Below are positions 53,741-61,702 of a stretch of DNA of 64,000 nucleotides, in pieces. The stretch covers positions 89,115 through 153,114 of IMG/VR virus record IMGVR_UViG_3300028920_000034; one strand, given 5' to 3'. Origin of the DNA: a virus. The notes under the pieces were generated by a model. That model searched no databases, was not told where the DNA came from, and saw nothing but the letters and a program-made list of their open reading frames with translations. The position numbers and the translations under genes are program-made. How positions within the stretch are numbered: the first letter of the stretch is position 1; the number at the start of each line of letters is the position of its first letter.

Positions 53741-53962
53741 TCAGTCTGCTCTGCGTTCCCAGGCAACCGCGCCGCAGTCGCACGCCATCCGCTCGCACCC
53801 TGGCTGAATCCACAGCCGCTTGCCGCACTCTCGGCACGTGTGCTCATTGAACACGATGTGGACAGGCTTCCGCTCCTCCGGCTCAGGTTCCTCTTGGAAC
53901 CTTGCACGCTGGCGAGCACGCGCCCGGCGCTGCACATCTCTCCATAGCTCCTCGCTGTTCAT
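53741..53962 (-). CDS. Zinc-ribbon protein
   Basis: 73 residues. Basic N-terminal helix (WRDVQRRARARQRARFQEEP), then CRECGKRL at about 43-50 and CERMACDCG at about 56-64. Overlaps the coiled-coil gene start (ATGA). Confidence 0.55.
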   Translation of the reverse strand: MNSEELWRDVQRRARARQRARFQEEPEPEERKPVHIVFNEHTCRECGKRLWIQPGCERMACDCGAVAWERRAD

Positions 53963-54315
53963 CGCGTGCCAAGCGCCATGCGGAGCACCTTTTCCATGGC
54001 GTCCTTATGGCCCTCCAGGTAACCCTGGTGCTCCTTGTCCAGGAGCGCCTGTGCGCGCTCCTTGCGGACCATCTTCTCGTGAATATCTCGAAGGCGCTGG
54101 TCCTTTTTCTCACTCTCCGCGCGGAGAGCGTTGTACTCGGTTCTGAGACTGCGGAGCTCCTTGTCCAAGCTGATCACTTGGATCCGCAAGTCTTCATACT
54201 CCTGTGCGATCAGCTCACGGCTGTGAAGCGCCCACGCGAGCTGCCTTGACACGCCAGCCTTCGTGCCCGGTTCATCCGGAGGAGCCTCAAGTGAGATTAC
54301 TTTCGGTTTGTTCAT
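53959..54315 (-). CDS. Coiled-coil protein
   Basis: 118 residues. Long coiled coil at about 25-100 (SRELIAQEYEDLRIQVISLD; LRSLRTEYNALRAESEKKDQ). The N-terminal 20 residues are Pro-rich. It could be a chaperone or structural helper. Confidence 0.55.
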   Translation of the reverse strand: MNKPKVISLEAPPDEPGTKAGVSRQLAWALHSRELIAQEYEDLRIQVISLDKELRSLRTEYNALRAESEKKDQRLRDIHEKMVRKERAQALLDKEHQGYLEGHKDAMEKVLRMALGTR

Positions 54316-54520
54316 CATCGGCCTCATCCTGGCCCGCCAGTTGGGCCTCCAATCGTTTGTTCTCTTCCACCAACAGGTCCACGTATCGCTCGAGCTCACT
54401 CTCCCGCTGGCGGGGCCACCCGGCCCAGGCACACACAATGACAAAAATCGGCAACAGCACCGTCAGCATCACCATGGCGCCCAGCACCACGTAGACCCAC
54501 CATGGGATCGTGAAACCCAT
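54287..54520 (-). CDS. Membrane protein with coiled tail
   Basis: 77 residues. N-terminal transmembrane segment (WWVYVVLGAMVMLTVLLPIF; VIVCAWAG) then a coiled segment (ERYVDLLVEENKRLEAQLAG). This is the outline of a holin-associated or Rz-type protein, 600 bp downstream of the large gene and 800 bp upstream of the endolysin. A lysis role is plausible. Confidence 0.55.
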   Translation of the reverse strand: MGFTIPWWVYVVLGAMVMLTVLLPIFVIVCAWAGWPRQRESELERYVDLLVEENKRLEAQLAGQDEADDEQTESNLT

Positions 54521-55725
54521 CAGAACGTCGGCAAAGCCCCGCCAAGCCGGGGACGGGGGTGCCCACACTCCTCCTTGCGGAACTGAATGCTGGCCTCCTC
54601 CACCTCGAAGGGGTTGCCATGGGCGATGTACGCCACGTCTGTCACCAGAGTGAGGTGGAGCTGCCCGTTGCCGGTCCGGAGCCGTTCGATGTTGGCCTTG
54701 GCGCCCCAGTACCAGGACGCGGGGCCACCGTTCTCGCGCCGGAGCTCCGCGCACACCGGGCGCTCCTCTTGGATCGCCCTGTCCAGCATGGCGCCCACGT
54801 CGGGAAGGTTCTCGCTGTCACGCGCCGCCACGGTCACGGCCACATGGTCGGGCTTTCCGTCCAGGCCCACCCGGTACTCCACCTTGGCCAGCGCCGGGCT
54901 CCACGCAAAGGGACCCACCTGGAACCGCCAGTTGCGCTTCACATCCTCCGCCGCAACCGTCGCAGCCCAGCCGCCCTTGATCCCGCGCACGTCCGCCACG
55001 GGGTTGAGGGCCGTAATGAATTCGGGACGGTCCACCCGCTTCATGTACTTCTGATCCAGGTCCGCTCCCACCAGATCCTTTGGAATGCCCAACGCGCCCA
55101 CCAGCTCACGGTCCAGATCGCGCGCCACCTGGCCCGCCATAGCGTCCATGATGGTCTTCTCTGCCGAGCCGCCGAACACATCGGTGAACTCCTCGAAGGA
55201 TTCGATCAGCCGTGCCCCCGGCCGGGTGAAGCTGCCGCGCTTGTTCTTGGCTTCCGCACGGAGCTTGAGCTCGCGTTCGATCTGGTCCTTGAAGCGGTCC
55301 AGATGCTCGGGCGCGATCACCTCGCGTTCGATGGCCTGGCGCACCATCTTGTCCACCGCACGCTCGAAGGCGTCCACCAGATCGATCACCATGGGCGCCG
55401 GCACCACGATGGTGTCCGCGGTCACACCTGGCGCCCCGCGGCGCTTGTCACCGTCCAGCTCGCTGGCAATGGTCCCCAGGCACCACTTGTCCCCGATGCC
55501 CAGGTAGTCGTCCAGGTTGATGATGTTGGATAGCACCCGCGTGGGCATCCGCACCGTGTTGTTGTAGTACCCCTGGTTATGGTACTTGCGCTGGGCGTGT
55601 TTGTACGCCTCCTTTGCGATCTTCGCCTTGTGGCGCGCATCGTCCATATCCCACCCGGCCGCCTCCATGGCGTCCAGCACCTGGACCGCCCTGTGAAGCA
55701 CACTCTCTTCGTGTTTTCCGCTCAT
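54520..55725 (-). CDS. Large hypothetical protein with weak MCP-like helix
   Basis: 401 residues. Helical N-terminus and centre, a beta-rich C-terminal half (RNWRFQVGPFAWSPALAKVE; HVAVTVAARDSENLPD). AMAGQVARDLDRELVGALGI at about 195 resembles the MCP spine GLASEIGLEIDREIIQDL (only a local match). No family recognised. It may be another protein borrowing an MCP motif, or the match may be chance. ATGA overlap with its neighbour. Confidence 0.5.
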   Translation of the reverse strand: MSGKHEESVLHRAVQVLDAMEAAGWDMDDARHKAKIAKEAYKHAQRKYHNQGYYNNTVRMPTRVLSNIINLDDYLGIGDKWCLGTIASELDGDKRRGAPGVTADTIVVPAPMVIDLVDAFERAVDKMVRQAIEREVIAPEHLDRFKDQIERELKLRAEAKNKRGSFTRPGARLIESFEEFTDVFGGSAEKTIMDAMAGQVARDLDRELVGALGIPKDLVGADLDQKYMKRVDRPEFITALNPVADVRGIKGGWAATVAAEDVKRNWRFQVGPFAWSPALAKVEYRVGLDGKPDHVAVTVAARDSENLPDVGAMLDRAIQEERPVCAELRRENGGPASWYWGAKANIERLRTGNGQLHLTLVTDVAYIAHGNPFEVEEASIQFRKEECGHPRPRLGGALPTF

Positions 55726-56294
55726 TGCTCCCTCGCTTTCTTCGTGCGCTCGCGCCCCCGCGCCCGCGCTTGGCTGATTCGGTCTCGGATGCCCCGGAGG
55801 GCCTCGCGGTCATCGTTGCCCACCAGGGCCACCAGCTCCGGCGGAACCGCCGCGCCCATCGCACGGAGCTCCACCCGGATGGCGTCCATCAGGGCCGCGT
55901 ACTCCTCGAGGAGCCCCTTCACGTGTCGGTACACCTGGGCCGGGTACTCCCACTCGCCCTCGTCCGGCGTGGCGAACGGCTCACGCTCCTCGCCTGGCTT
56001 CGGATAGACCAGCCGCCACAGCATGGTGAGGGCATCGGTCTCCGCGTCCGTGAGCTGGACGTAGGTGCGTCTGGCTTCGATGCCATGCTTCGCCCACTTC
56101 CGCACCAACTCGAGCTGGCGGGGCATCCCCTCATCCTCGTCCTCTCCGCCACTGATACGGCTCACCACGGTAGCGTGGTAGAGCTTCCCTGGATCGTGTG
56201 TTCCGTCCTCTGACACCCACTGGGGGAGCACGCTCCCGCCCAGCTCGGCAATGGGATCGGAGGGGGTCCAATCGTCAAACATCATACCCTCCAT
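55722..56294 (-). CDS. Hypothetical helical protein
   Basis: 190 residues. First gene after the sigma70-like promoter at 56320-56349. An acidic N-terminal part, a helical centre (ELVRKWAKHGIEARRTYVQL; VYRHVKGLLEEYAALMDAIR) and an arginine-rich end (RDRISQARARGRERTKKARE). Function unknown. Confidence 0.5.
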   Translation of the reverse strand: MEGMMFDDWTPSDPIAELGGSVLPQWVSEDGTHDPGKLYHATVVSRISGGEDEDEGMPRQLELVRKWAKHGIEARRTYVQLTDAETDALTMLWRLVYPKPGEEREPFATPDEGEWEYPAQVYRHVKGLLEEYAALMDAIRVELRAMGAAVPPELVALVGNDDREALRGIRDRISQARARGRERTKKAREQ

Positions 56295-56319
56295 CTGGCC
56301 CGCAAGGGGGCCATAAGCG

Positions 56320-56349
56320 AATATAAGCGAAAGGCTTTGCGCGCGTCAA
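56320..56349 (-). promoter_or_regulatory. Sigma70-like promoter
   Basis: Minus strand TTGACG (56349-56344), an 18-bp spacer, then TATATT (56325-56320). It lies in the 51-bp gap before the start at 56294. It likely drives the middle part of the small-gene array. Confidence 0.6.
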
Positions 56350-56552
56350 GATTCGGTGCTCCTTGGCTGTTTTGAACAGCACTTGCAGAGGCGCTTGGAC
56401 GGCTTGCGGCGCACGATCCACGGCACCTGTTGACCACTTGCCGTGGTGCCGTTCGCCGTGTTCAGTGGGATACCACAGATGGTCACGTCGCCCTCGCTGG
56501 TCGCCCGGACCAGGTGGTACACCTTGCCGCCGAAGTCAGCCCAGATCTCCAT
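56346..56552 (-). CDS. Small Cys-containing protein
   Basis: 68 residues. N-terminal beta part (IWADFGGKVYHLVRATSEGD), a Cys near 27, then CKCCSKQP near the end: a zinc site in two halves. Overlaps its neighbour by 17 bp. Confidence 0.5.
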   Translation of the reverse strand: MEIWADFGGKVYHLVRATSEGDVTICGIPLNTANGTTASGQQVPWIVRRKPSKRLCKCCSKQPRSTES

Positions 56553-56691
56553 CCTCGTCCTCGTCTTTTCCCCCGTGGCTCCGGACCGCCGCGCTGATGG
56601 TGGACAGCGCAAGGGACGCACCCAGGACGCTGATCACCAGGTAGACCAGTCCCCACACGGGGTGGTGGTGTAGGAAGTCCCACATGGTCAT
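56536..56691 (-). CDS. Small membrane protein
   Basis: 51 residues. TM-type segment (PVWGLVYLVISVLGASLALS) then a charged acidic tail (GGKDEDEDGDLG). The ATG overlaps the ASCH gene stop (ATGA). Confidence 0.55.
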   Translation of the reverse strand: MTMWDFLHHHPVWGLVYLVISVLGASLALSTISAAVRSHGGKDEDEDGDLG

Positions 56692-57413
56692 GAGTTGATC
56701 CCTTCCAGGACTCGCAGTGGCTTGAATCGAATCACCCACACCCAGGGGTTCTTCTCCCAGCCGTACCCGCGGCCCAGGTTGATCCGGTCCCACAGATTGG
56801 CGAATCCGTCGATGAGGGGGCCACGGCTCGGGTCCCTGGCGTGCTGAATCCTGGCGCACCCGGTTCCCTCCGCCAGACACCCTTGCTCGGTGATCTCCTG
56901 GACGCGCTCGGGCCAGCATGACACCACCTCGAGCTCCATCCCGCAGAAGCGCCTGGGGAGGTGAATGTTTGGCCGCTTGCGACCCCAGAGCTCCTCTCGC
57001 AGGTCCATATCAATCCAGTTGCGCTCATACCAGATCGGCGCATCCGGGGGCAGGTTGCTCGGGGACAGGCGATCATGCCTAGCCGCCGTCCACCAATTCT
57101 CACGCACCCACAGCTTCACGCCCACCTGGTAGCGCGGATAGATTCGGTGGACGGTACGCTCGCCGCTGCCATCCCACTCCCAGGTCCGTGGCACCTTGAG
57201 GTACGGGCCTGGGTTGCCAACGGGAGACGGGCCCGGATCGATCCACGCTTCATCCCAGCGCAGCTCTGCCCAGGCGTACTTCGCCGCTGGAGCTCCATCG
57301 AAAAGCGAGTTGGCGCTGGTGATCACCCGGCGCGTTTCCGTCTTGTTGCCCACGGCTGCCGCAAGGGCCATCACCGGAGTGAAGTGAAGCGGTAGCTCCT
57401 CGAGAATCGTCAT
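56688..57413 (-). CDS. ASCH-fold phage protein
   Basis: 241 residues. KTETRRVI near the N-terminus, then YQVGVKLWVRENW (the 'G-D-x-L-W-V-R-E' strand), RPNIHLPRRFCGMELEVVSC, VQEITEQGCLAEG and FANLWDRINLGRGYGWEKNP with WVWVIRFK. This is the phage ASCH-like family often found next to nucleotide and zinc-ribbon genes. ASCH domains are thought to bind RNA or modified nucleosides. Confidence 0.7.
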   Translation of the reverse strand: MTILEELPLHFTPVMALAAAVGNKTETRRVITSANSLFDGAPAAKYAWAELRWDEAWIDPGPSPVGNPGPYLKVPRTWEWDGSGERTVHRIYPRYQVGVKLWVRENWWTAARHDRLSPSNLPPDAPIWYERNWIDMDLREELWGRKRPNIHLPRRFCGMELEVVSCWPERVQEITEQGCLAEGTGCARIQHARDPSRGPLIDGFANLWDRINLGRGYGWEKNPWVWVIRFKPLRVLEGINS

Positions 57414-57420
57414 GGTCTCC

Positions 57421-57687
57421 TCACGTCACACCTCGCCCAGCCCACAACACGAAGCGGAGGCGCCCCTCTGTACGCGCCTGGAGCTCGTGAAACTGGGTTT
57501 TCGATAGATGGATCCCGCCGTACCCGCACCCCTCCTCGCCCGACCAGAACACGCAGTAGTAGCCGCTGGTCTCCGGCATGTAGTTGTACCGCACCAGATC
57601 GATCACCGGGTGCTCCTCGAGGAGCCGCAGTACATCCTCCACGCACATCAGCCGCAAGTAGCCGTTGGAGGTTCGCTTGGTAGTCAT
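57421..57687 (-). CDS. Hypothetical protein
   Basis: 88 residues. Helix (VEDVLRLLEEHPVIDLVRYN), then beta strands (GYYCVFWSGEEGCGYGGIHL) and a helix. A compact alpha/beta protein. No family recognised. Confidence 0.5.
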   Translation of the reverse strand: MTTKRTSNGYLRLMCVEDVLRLLEEHPVIDLVRYNYMPETSGYYCVFWSGEEGCGYGGIHLSKTQFHELQARTEGRLRFVLWAGRGVT

Positions 57688-57699
57688 GCCGAGATTGTA

Positions 57700-58053
57700 T
57701 CACCAGCGCCCCCCGCGGTATTGCACCTCTGGACCCCAGCACGCGCGGTCCTCCCAGAGCTTGTCATCGGGGTGTAAGTGGGCCTTGGAGTCCACGATAG
57801 TGATCTGCACGTTGCCGTCCGGTGGCGTCCCCAGCACAGGGTGAGGCACCAGGCCATCGATCTGGAACGTGTACCGCTCCAAGATCTTGCCCGGGTCACC
57901 ACCGATCTCCTCCGCCAGGTGCAACAGAATCTGCCGCAGACCAGCTTGCAGGTGCCCCTCGGTGGCCTTCGTGGCCGGGTGTCCCTCCTGTACCCATCGC
58001 TCGAGTCCGGCCATCACCCGTCGCTCGAATTCCTGTGCTATCCAGGCGTGCAT
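57700..58053 (-). CDS. Hypothetical alpha/beta protein
   Basis: 117 residues. Helices (AQEFERRVMAGLERWVQEGH; HLQAGLRQILLHLAEEIGGD), then strands (ERYTFQIDGLVPHP; NVQITIVDSKAHLHPDDKLW). The TAATG overlap with the previous gene supports the start. No family recognised. Confidence 0.5.
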   Translation of the reverse strand: MHAWIAQEFERRVMAGLERWVQEGHPATKATEGHLQAGLRQILLHLAEEIGGDPGKILERYTFQIDGLVPHPVLGTPPDGNVQITIVDSKAHLHPDDKLWEDRACWGPEVQYRGGRW

Positions 58054-58616
58054 TACCCGGCCCTCCTCGCCGCCTTGATCTTCGCCAGGTAGCCCTGGCA
58101 GATCGTCGCCAGGAGCTCCCCGTGGAACTCCTCGCCCACCTCGCGCTTGGCCTTGTTCATCGCCCTGGTGAGCACCCGCCGCTGGCGTCCATCCATCCAG
58201 AATGCCACCGTCTTGGGCGCCGCCTCCACAGGCTCCCCGTAGACGCGAGCTCGCAGCTCCGCCACGGTGTGCTCCCGCGCCCACCGCAACCAATGGTCCG
58301 CACCCTCACGATGCGGCCCCATCCGGGCCAGGAGCACCGCCTTGCACCGCCCTAGCCGAGCCAGGGTCTCGCGCTGGGCCTTCAGGAGCCGCTGGTCACT
58401 GGCCCACCTGGCGATGGCCATCAGCTCGTAGGTGACCCCGGCCGTGAGGCCCACCTCGTTCTCCGCATAGTCCGCCCAGGTGTCCCAACCCCACTCATAG
58501 TGGAACTGGCCACCGCGGATCGCCAGGAGCACCTCCCCGAGCCGCATCAGCTCACCGTGGGCATTGCCGGCCAGGCTTCTCACCAGCCGTCTCAGATCAG
58601 CTTTCGTCTGTTCCAT
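58053..58616 (-). CDS. Helical DNA-binding-like protein
   Basis: 187 residues from ATG 58616, which has GGGAG upstream. Residues 40-90 (WGWDTWADYAENEVGLTAGV, TYELMAIARWASDQRL) have a helix-turn-helix pattern seen in phage and plasmid proteins of the 'W-x-x-Y-x-x-E-x-G-L/L-s' type. The rest is arginine-rich and helical. Possibly a regulator. Confidence 0.5.
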   Translation of the reverse strand: MEQTKADLRRLVRSLAGNAHGELMRLGEVLLAIRGGQFHYEWGWDTWADYAENEVGLTAGVTYELMAIARWASDQRLLKAQRETLARLGRCKAVLLARMGPHREGADHWLRWAREHTVAELRARVYGEPVEAAPKTVAFWMDGRQRRVLTRAMNKAKREVGEEFHGELLATICQGYLAKIKAARRAG

Positions 58617-59037
58617 CTTCGCTCCCTTCATCTGGCGCCAGCCCCACCGGCACCGTTTCAGTGAAACGCATCACCACGAAGTCCTTGGGTCGGTCCACGA
58701 TCACTGACTGCGGACACCCGCACTCACCCGTGGTGTGCAGTAGCATCTTGTCCTCCGGTATCTTGAGCTCCGGGAAAACCACCGTGATGTGGTAGAGCCC
58801 CTCCTGGACCGGGCACTCCTCCACCGTCACCTCGTCCCGTAAAAAATCTGGCTTCTCGCGGTCACCGTACACCATCTGGTAGAGCGTGTTGCCCCAGTCC
58901 ACGTCCTTGAGCCGATCCACCAGGTCCCTGTCGTTCCGGCGCCCCACCATCCAGTCCGTGGCGAGCTCCACCGACTGGCGCACATGCTCGTACACCATGT
59001 AGAGCTGCACATGGGAATTGTGCTGTCGGTCGCTCAC
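58597..59037 (-). CDS. Hypothetical protein, GTG start
   Basis: 146 residues from GTG 59037, overlapping the upstream TGA. A helical first half (YMVYEHVRQSVELATDWMVG), then a beta-rich half with TTGECGCPQ. Function unknown. Confidence 0.5.
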   Translation of the reverse strand: MSDRQHNSHVQLYMVYEHVRQSVELATDWMVGRRNDRDLVDRLKDVDWGNTLYQMVYGDREKPDFLRDEVTVEECPVQEGLYHITVVFPELKIPEDKMLLHTTGECGCPQSVIVDRPKDFVVMRFTETVPVGLAPDEGSEDGTDES

Positions 59038-59396
59038 AGTGGCACCTTCCCGAGCACCGCCCCGGTCTCCATCGCAAACAGCGTCCGGCACGTCGGACAG
59101 ATCAGCGTCTTGGCCGGCACCGTGTCCATGCTCGCCTGGCACGCCGGGCAAAGCACCTTCACCTTGGCGGGCCGCTCCACCTTGGCCGGACTGATCCCGC
59201 GGCTCACCGGCTGCTCCTGGCCCACCGCCTTGGCCATCTTGGCTTGCTGTGCAGACCACTGCATCAGCTCGAGCACCGTGGCCTTGCTCGGAAGCGCCCC
59301 GGTCTCACCGAGCCAGTCCGCCACCAGCTCGTCCAGCATGTTGTGGAGCTCCTGGTGACGCGCCCGGTGCTCCTCTGCCGTCATCGTCTTACCCAT
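59034..59396 (-). CDS. Zinc-ribbon protein
   Basis: 120 residues. Helical N-terminus (EEHRARHQELHNMLDELVAD). CPACQASM at about 83-90 and CPTCRTLF at about 99-106 form a ribbon. Confidence 0.55.
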   Translation of the reverse strand: MGKTMTAEEHRARHQELHNMLDELVADWLGETGALPSKATVLELMQWSAQQAKMAKAVGQEQPVSRGISPAKVERPAKVKVLCPACQASMDTVPAKTLICPTCRTLFAMETGAVLGKVPL

Positions 59397-59697
59397 CGTG
59401 GATCACTCTTTCCCAGCCACAGTTGACGCACTTGATCGCCGTCACCCACTCGCCGGAACCCACCTGGAACCTGTCCCCGCCGCAGCCCCGGCACACCACG
59501 CGCTTCATGGGTGTACTCGGTGCGCCGCGCCGCCCGTGGTAGCCGGCCAGGTGGAACGTGTGATCGTCCACCTCGTCCCACCAGGGCTTCTCCGGCTCCG
59601 CGTCGTCGCACTCCAGGTCACCCCACGGCTCCTCCACGCGCTGGCCGCGCGGATGCCAGGCATGGCTGTGCAGCTCGTTACAGCGACGGCACTTCAT
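59389..59697 (-). CDS. Double-cysteine-pair zinc protein
   Basis: 102 residues. CRRCNELH at 3-10, CRGCGGDR near 69-76, CVNCGWER near 90-97, with a His/Trp-rich acidic centre. Overlaps the neighbours at both ends. Confidence 0.55.
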   Translation of the reverse strand: MKCRRCNELHSHAWHPRGQRVEEPWGDLECDDAEPEKPWWDEVDDHTFHLAGYHGRRGAPSTPMKRVVCRGCGGDRFQVGSGEWVTAIKCVNCGWERVIHDG

Positions 59698-60100
59698 TGG
59701 CTTTGATCACTTCGATCTTGGCGCGGAGCTCGGACAAGGACTCGCGCACCTCCCGGTCCTCGTCCTCGTCCCCGGTGAGCACACTCTCGAGGCGCCTCAC
59801 ACCGTCCTCGAGCTTCTCGAGCACCTTGGCGTTGAGCCCGTTGGACACCGTGGTGAACGCACGTGCGACCGTGAGACCGTTCCCGTGCGGCTCTCGCCCC
59901 TTCATGACAGCGAGCTCCGCCTCCATCTCGTCCACCACCGTAGCAAGCGCCCTGCCAGCCAGGGCCATGTTGACCACCTGTTGGTACAGGGTATCCATCA
60001 GGTCCGCGAGCTCCCGGAGCATCGCTTCGTGCTGGGCCGCCTGGCCGATCTCCTCCATGGCGCGATCCATCGCGCGCTCGAATGGGCTCTGTCCGCTCAT
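59678..60100 (-). CDS. Helical coiled-coil protein
   Basis: 140 residues, nearly all helix (ERAMDRAMEEIGQAAQHEAM; LEDGVRRLESVLTGDEDED). No zinc motif. Function unknown. Confidence 0.5.
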   Translation of the reverse strand: MSGQSPFERAMDRAMEEIGQAAQHEAMLRELADLMDTLYQQVVNMALAGRALATVVDEMEAELAVMKGREPHGNGLTVARAFTTVSNGLNAKVLEKLEDGVRRLESVLTGDEDEDREVRESLSELRAKIEVIKANEVPSL

Positions 60101-60333
60101 CGCTTGCCTCCCTTCGGCTTCGGCTTGCTCGGCTTCGCCGGGGGCGCGAGCCCTGGGCGCTTGAACACAGCCGTGTAGAGGTGCGGACCGGACACGTGGT
60201 GAATCATGGTCACCAGCTCCCAGCCCTCACGGCCACGGCTGGACAGCCACATCCCCAAGCTGGCTTCGCTGTCCGCCGCGTACTCCTCGGTGCGGTACTC
60301 CCACGGCTGGCGCCGTGGCTTGTCAGGATCCAT
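60097..60333 (-). CDS. DUF4177-like protein
   Basis: 78 residues. WEYRTEEYAADSEASLGMWL, then GREGWELVTMIHHVSG and YTAVFKRP: the DUF4177 pattern (L-N-x-x-G-x-x-G-W-E-L-V). A Lys/Pro-rich tail follows. The ATG at 60333 was chosen because the upstream TTG overlaps GGAGG. Confidence 0.6.
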   Translation of the reverse strand: MDPDKPRRQPWEYRTEEYAADSEASLGMWLSSRGREGWELVTMIHHVSGPHLYTAVFKRPGLAPPAKPSKPKPKGGKR

Positions 60334-60378
60334 CTTCGCCTCCAATCATCCCGGCCGAAACCGGGCCATCATAGCAGT

Positions 60379-60504
60379 CTACTCGCCGTTCTCTGCCTGC
60401 CCCCTGTGCAACAGGAGCCACAGGAGGAACATCCCTGGGGCTGTCCACTCTGGAGCGCCCACCGCCACCCGCACCACCTCGAGCACAAAGTCGTCCAGGA
60501 ACAT
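60379..60504 (-). CDS. Very small membrane-associated protein
   Basis: 41 residues. Helix (DDFVLEVVRVAVGAPEW), then GMFLLWLLLHRG. The ATG overlaps the upstream stop (TGATG). Function unknown. Confidence 0.5.
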   Translation of the reverse strand: MFLDDFVLEVVRVAVGAPEWTAPGMFLLWLLLHRGQAENGE

Positions 60505-60809
60505 CAGTAGGGCACCCCTTCCCCAGCTTGCTCGCTGGCAATGTGCTCCAAGAGGGCATCGATCAGGTCCTCCTGGCGCTTTGCTTCGCTCTCGCGCCTA
60601 CGCTCTCGGGCCTCACTGGCCGCCCTCTCCATCCGCATCTGGGCATGGCGCATCACCAGCCACTCCACCTTCAGAGCCATCTCCCACGGAGACGGGTCAC
60701 CCCGGCCCTGGCGGTAGACCATGTGCCAATCGCGCCCCTCGAGGCGCACGTGGCCGTCCTGACCGCGCTGGCCGATCACCACAATGGGCTGCCCGTTGTC
60801 GCTACTCAC
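60504..60809 (-). CDS. Hypothetical protein, GTG start
   Basis: 101 residues from GTG 60809 with GGAGG five bases upstream. N-terminal beta part (PIVVIGQRGQDGHVRLEGRD), then a charged coiled helix (QMRMERAASEARERRRESEA). Function unknown. Confidence 0.55.
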   Translation of the reverse strand: MSSDNGQPIVVIGQRGQDGHVRLEGRDWHMVYRQGRGDPSPWEMALKVEWLVMRHAQMRMERAASEARERRRESEAKRQEDLIDALLEHIASEQAGEGVPY

Positions 60810-61194
60810 CGATGCCTCCCAGGAGCCCGACGCCCCGGTTCAGGTACACCAGCCCGAGCACCTGGGTGCCTCGCTGTACGCGGTACACGTGGAGCCGTGG
60901 CTGCACCAGATTCAGCTCCACAACCGTCCTCTCACCGAAACCCCTGGAGCCATCCGGGAACTGGGTGATCAGATCATCGCGTCCGTACTTCACGTCCACG
61001 TCCAGTCGGCTCACGGCCCCAGGGGTCTGCTCGAATACGGCCTTGGCTGCCTCAAAAACGGGCCCGAACGCCTCTCCGGATAGGGTGCTCCACTCGAGGG
61101 TGCCCACGTGGACAAAACTGAGCTGCTCCAGTGAGCCCAGAGCATCATCGCTGGGCGGAGGTGGGAGCTCCCTTCCTTTCCACCTGTGGCTCAT
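60802..61194 (-). CDS. Hypothetical protein
   Basis: 130 residues. Mixed alpha/beta (FVHVGTLEWSTLSGEAFGPV; VVELNLVQPRLHVYRVQRGT). The ATG overlaps the upstream stop (ATGA). No family recognised. Confidence 0.5.
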   Translation of the reverse strand: MSHRWKGRELPPPPSDDALGSLEQLSFVHVGTLEWSTLSGEAFGPVFEAAKAVFEQTPGAVSRLDVDVKYGRDDLITQFPDGSRGFGERTVVELNLVQPRLHVYRVQRGTQVLGLVYLNRGVGLLGGIGE

Positions 61195-61394
61195 ATCAGC
61201 TCCCTGTCGATGGCGAGCCACTCGGGGATTTCGATGTTGCCGCTGTCGCCCTCCTCTTCCACCTCGGTGTAGAGGAGCTGGCTCCTCGGAATCCACGCCT
61301 CGGTGTCACCGTCCACTAGGCACAGGATGGCATCATCCGTATCGGCCAGCACTTCCTCCACGTAGATCTCCACTGGATCGTCGCTCCGGCTCAT
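61191..61394 (-). CDS. Small acidic beta protein
   Basis: 67 residues. DDAILCLVDGDTEAWIPRSQ then GNIEIPEWLAIDREL is a short fold seen in phage and bacterial proteins ('A-I-L-x-x-x-D-G-x-x-x-W-I-P-x-S-Q'). GGAGGGG precedes the ATG. It overlaps the next gene upstream by 62 bp. Confidence 0.6.
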   Translation of the reverse strand: MSRSDDPVEIYVEEVLADTDDAILCLVDGDTEAWIPRSQLLYTEVEEEGDSGNIEIPEWLAIDRELI

Positions 61395-61626
61395 CGAACA
61401 CCCCTCCTGGATCCATCGGTGGCCGGAACAGATCGTACAGGCCACTGAAGGCGAATCCAATGTGACGTAGCTCCTGCATCCCACGCTCGCCCGCCAGTCG
61501 CCCCGCCAGCCCACAGATCTCGCGGAAGGTCTCCTGGCTGCACCTCCCCTTGAGCTCGGTGCAGATGTAGCCCATGGCAACAGCCAACCGTGAGTAGTCG
61601 GCCCTGGACACTTCTTTCGACTCCAT
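61333..61626 (-). CDS. Hypothetical helical protein
   Basis: 97 residues from ATG 61626 with GGAGGGG upstream. Helical (YSRLAVAMGYICTELKGRCS; IAFAFSGLYDLF-like), with an Arg/Gly-rich tail lying in the long overlap. First gene after the terminase. Confidence 0.5.
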   Translation of the reverse strand: MESKEVSRADYSRLAVAMGYICTELKGRCSQETFREICGLAGRLAGERGMQELRHIGFAFSGLYDLFRPPMDPGGVFDEPERRSSGDLRGGSAGRYG

Positions 61627-61702
61627 GTTTCCCCTCCCCCGCTCCAATCAGCGCCAGTGTTCTCATCGTTCCCATCTCTCTCACCAGCCGCGCATCACGC
61701 GG

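Noticed and set aside
54520-55725. A divergent second capsid or vertex (gp24) protein
   Set aside because: Only one short helix resembles the MCP; the QPM motif, N-arm and C-terminal motifs are absent.
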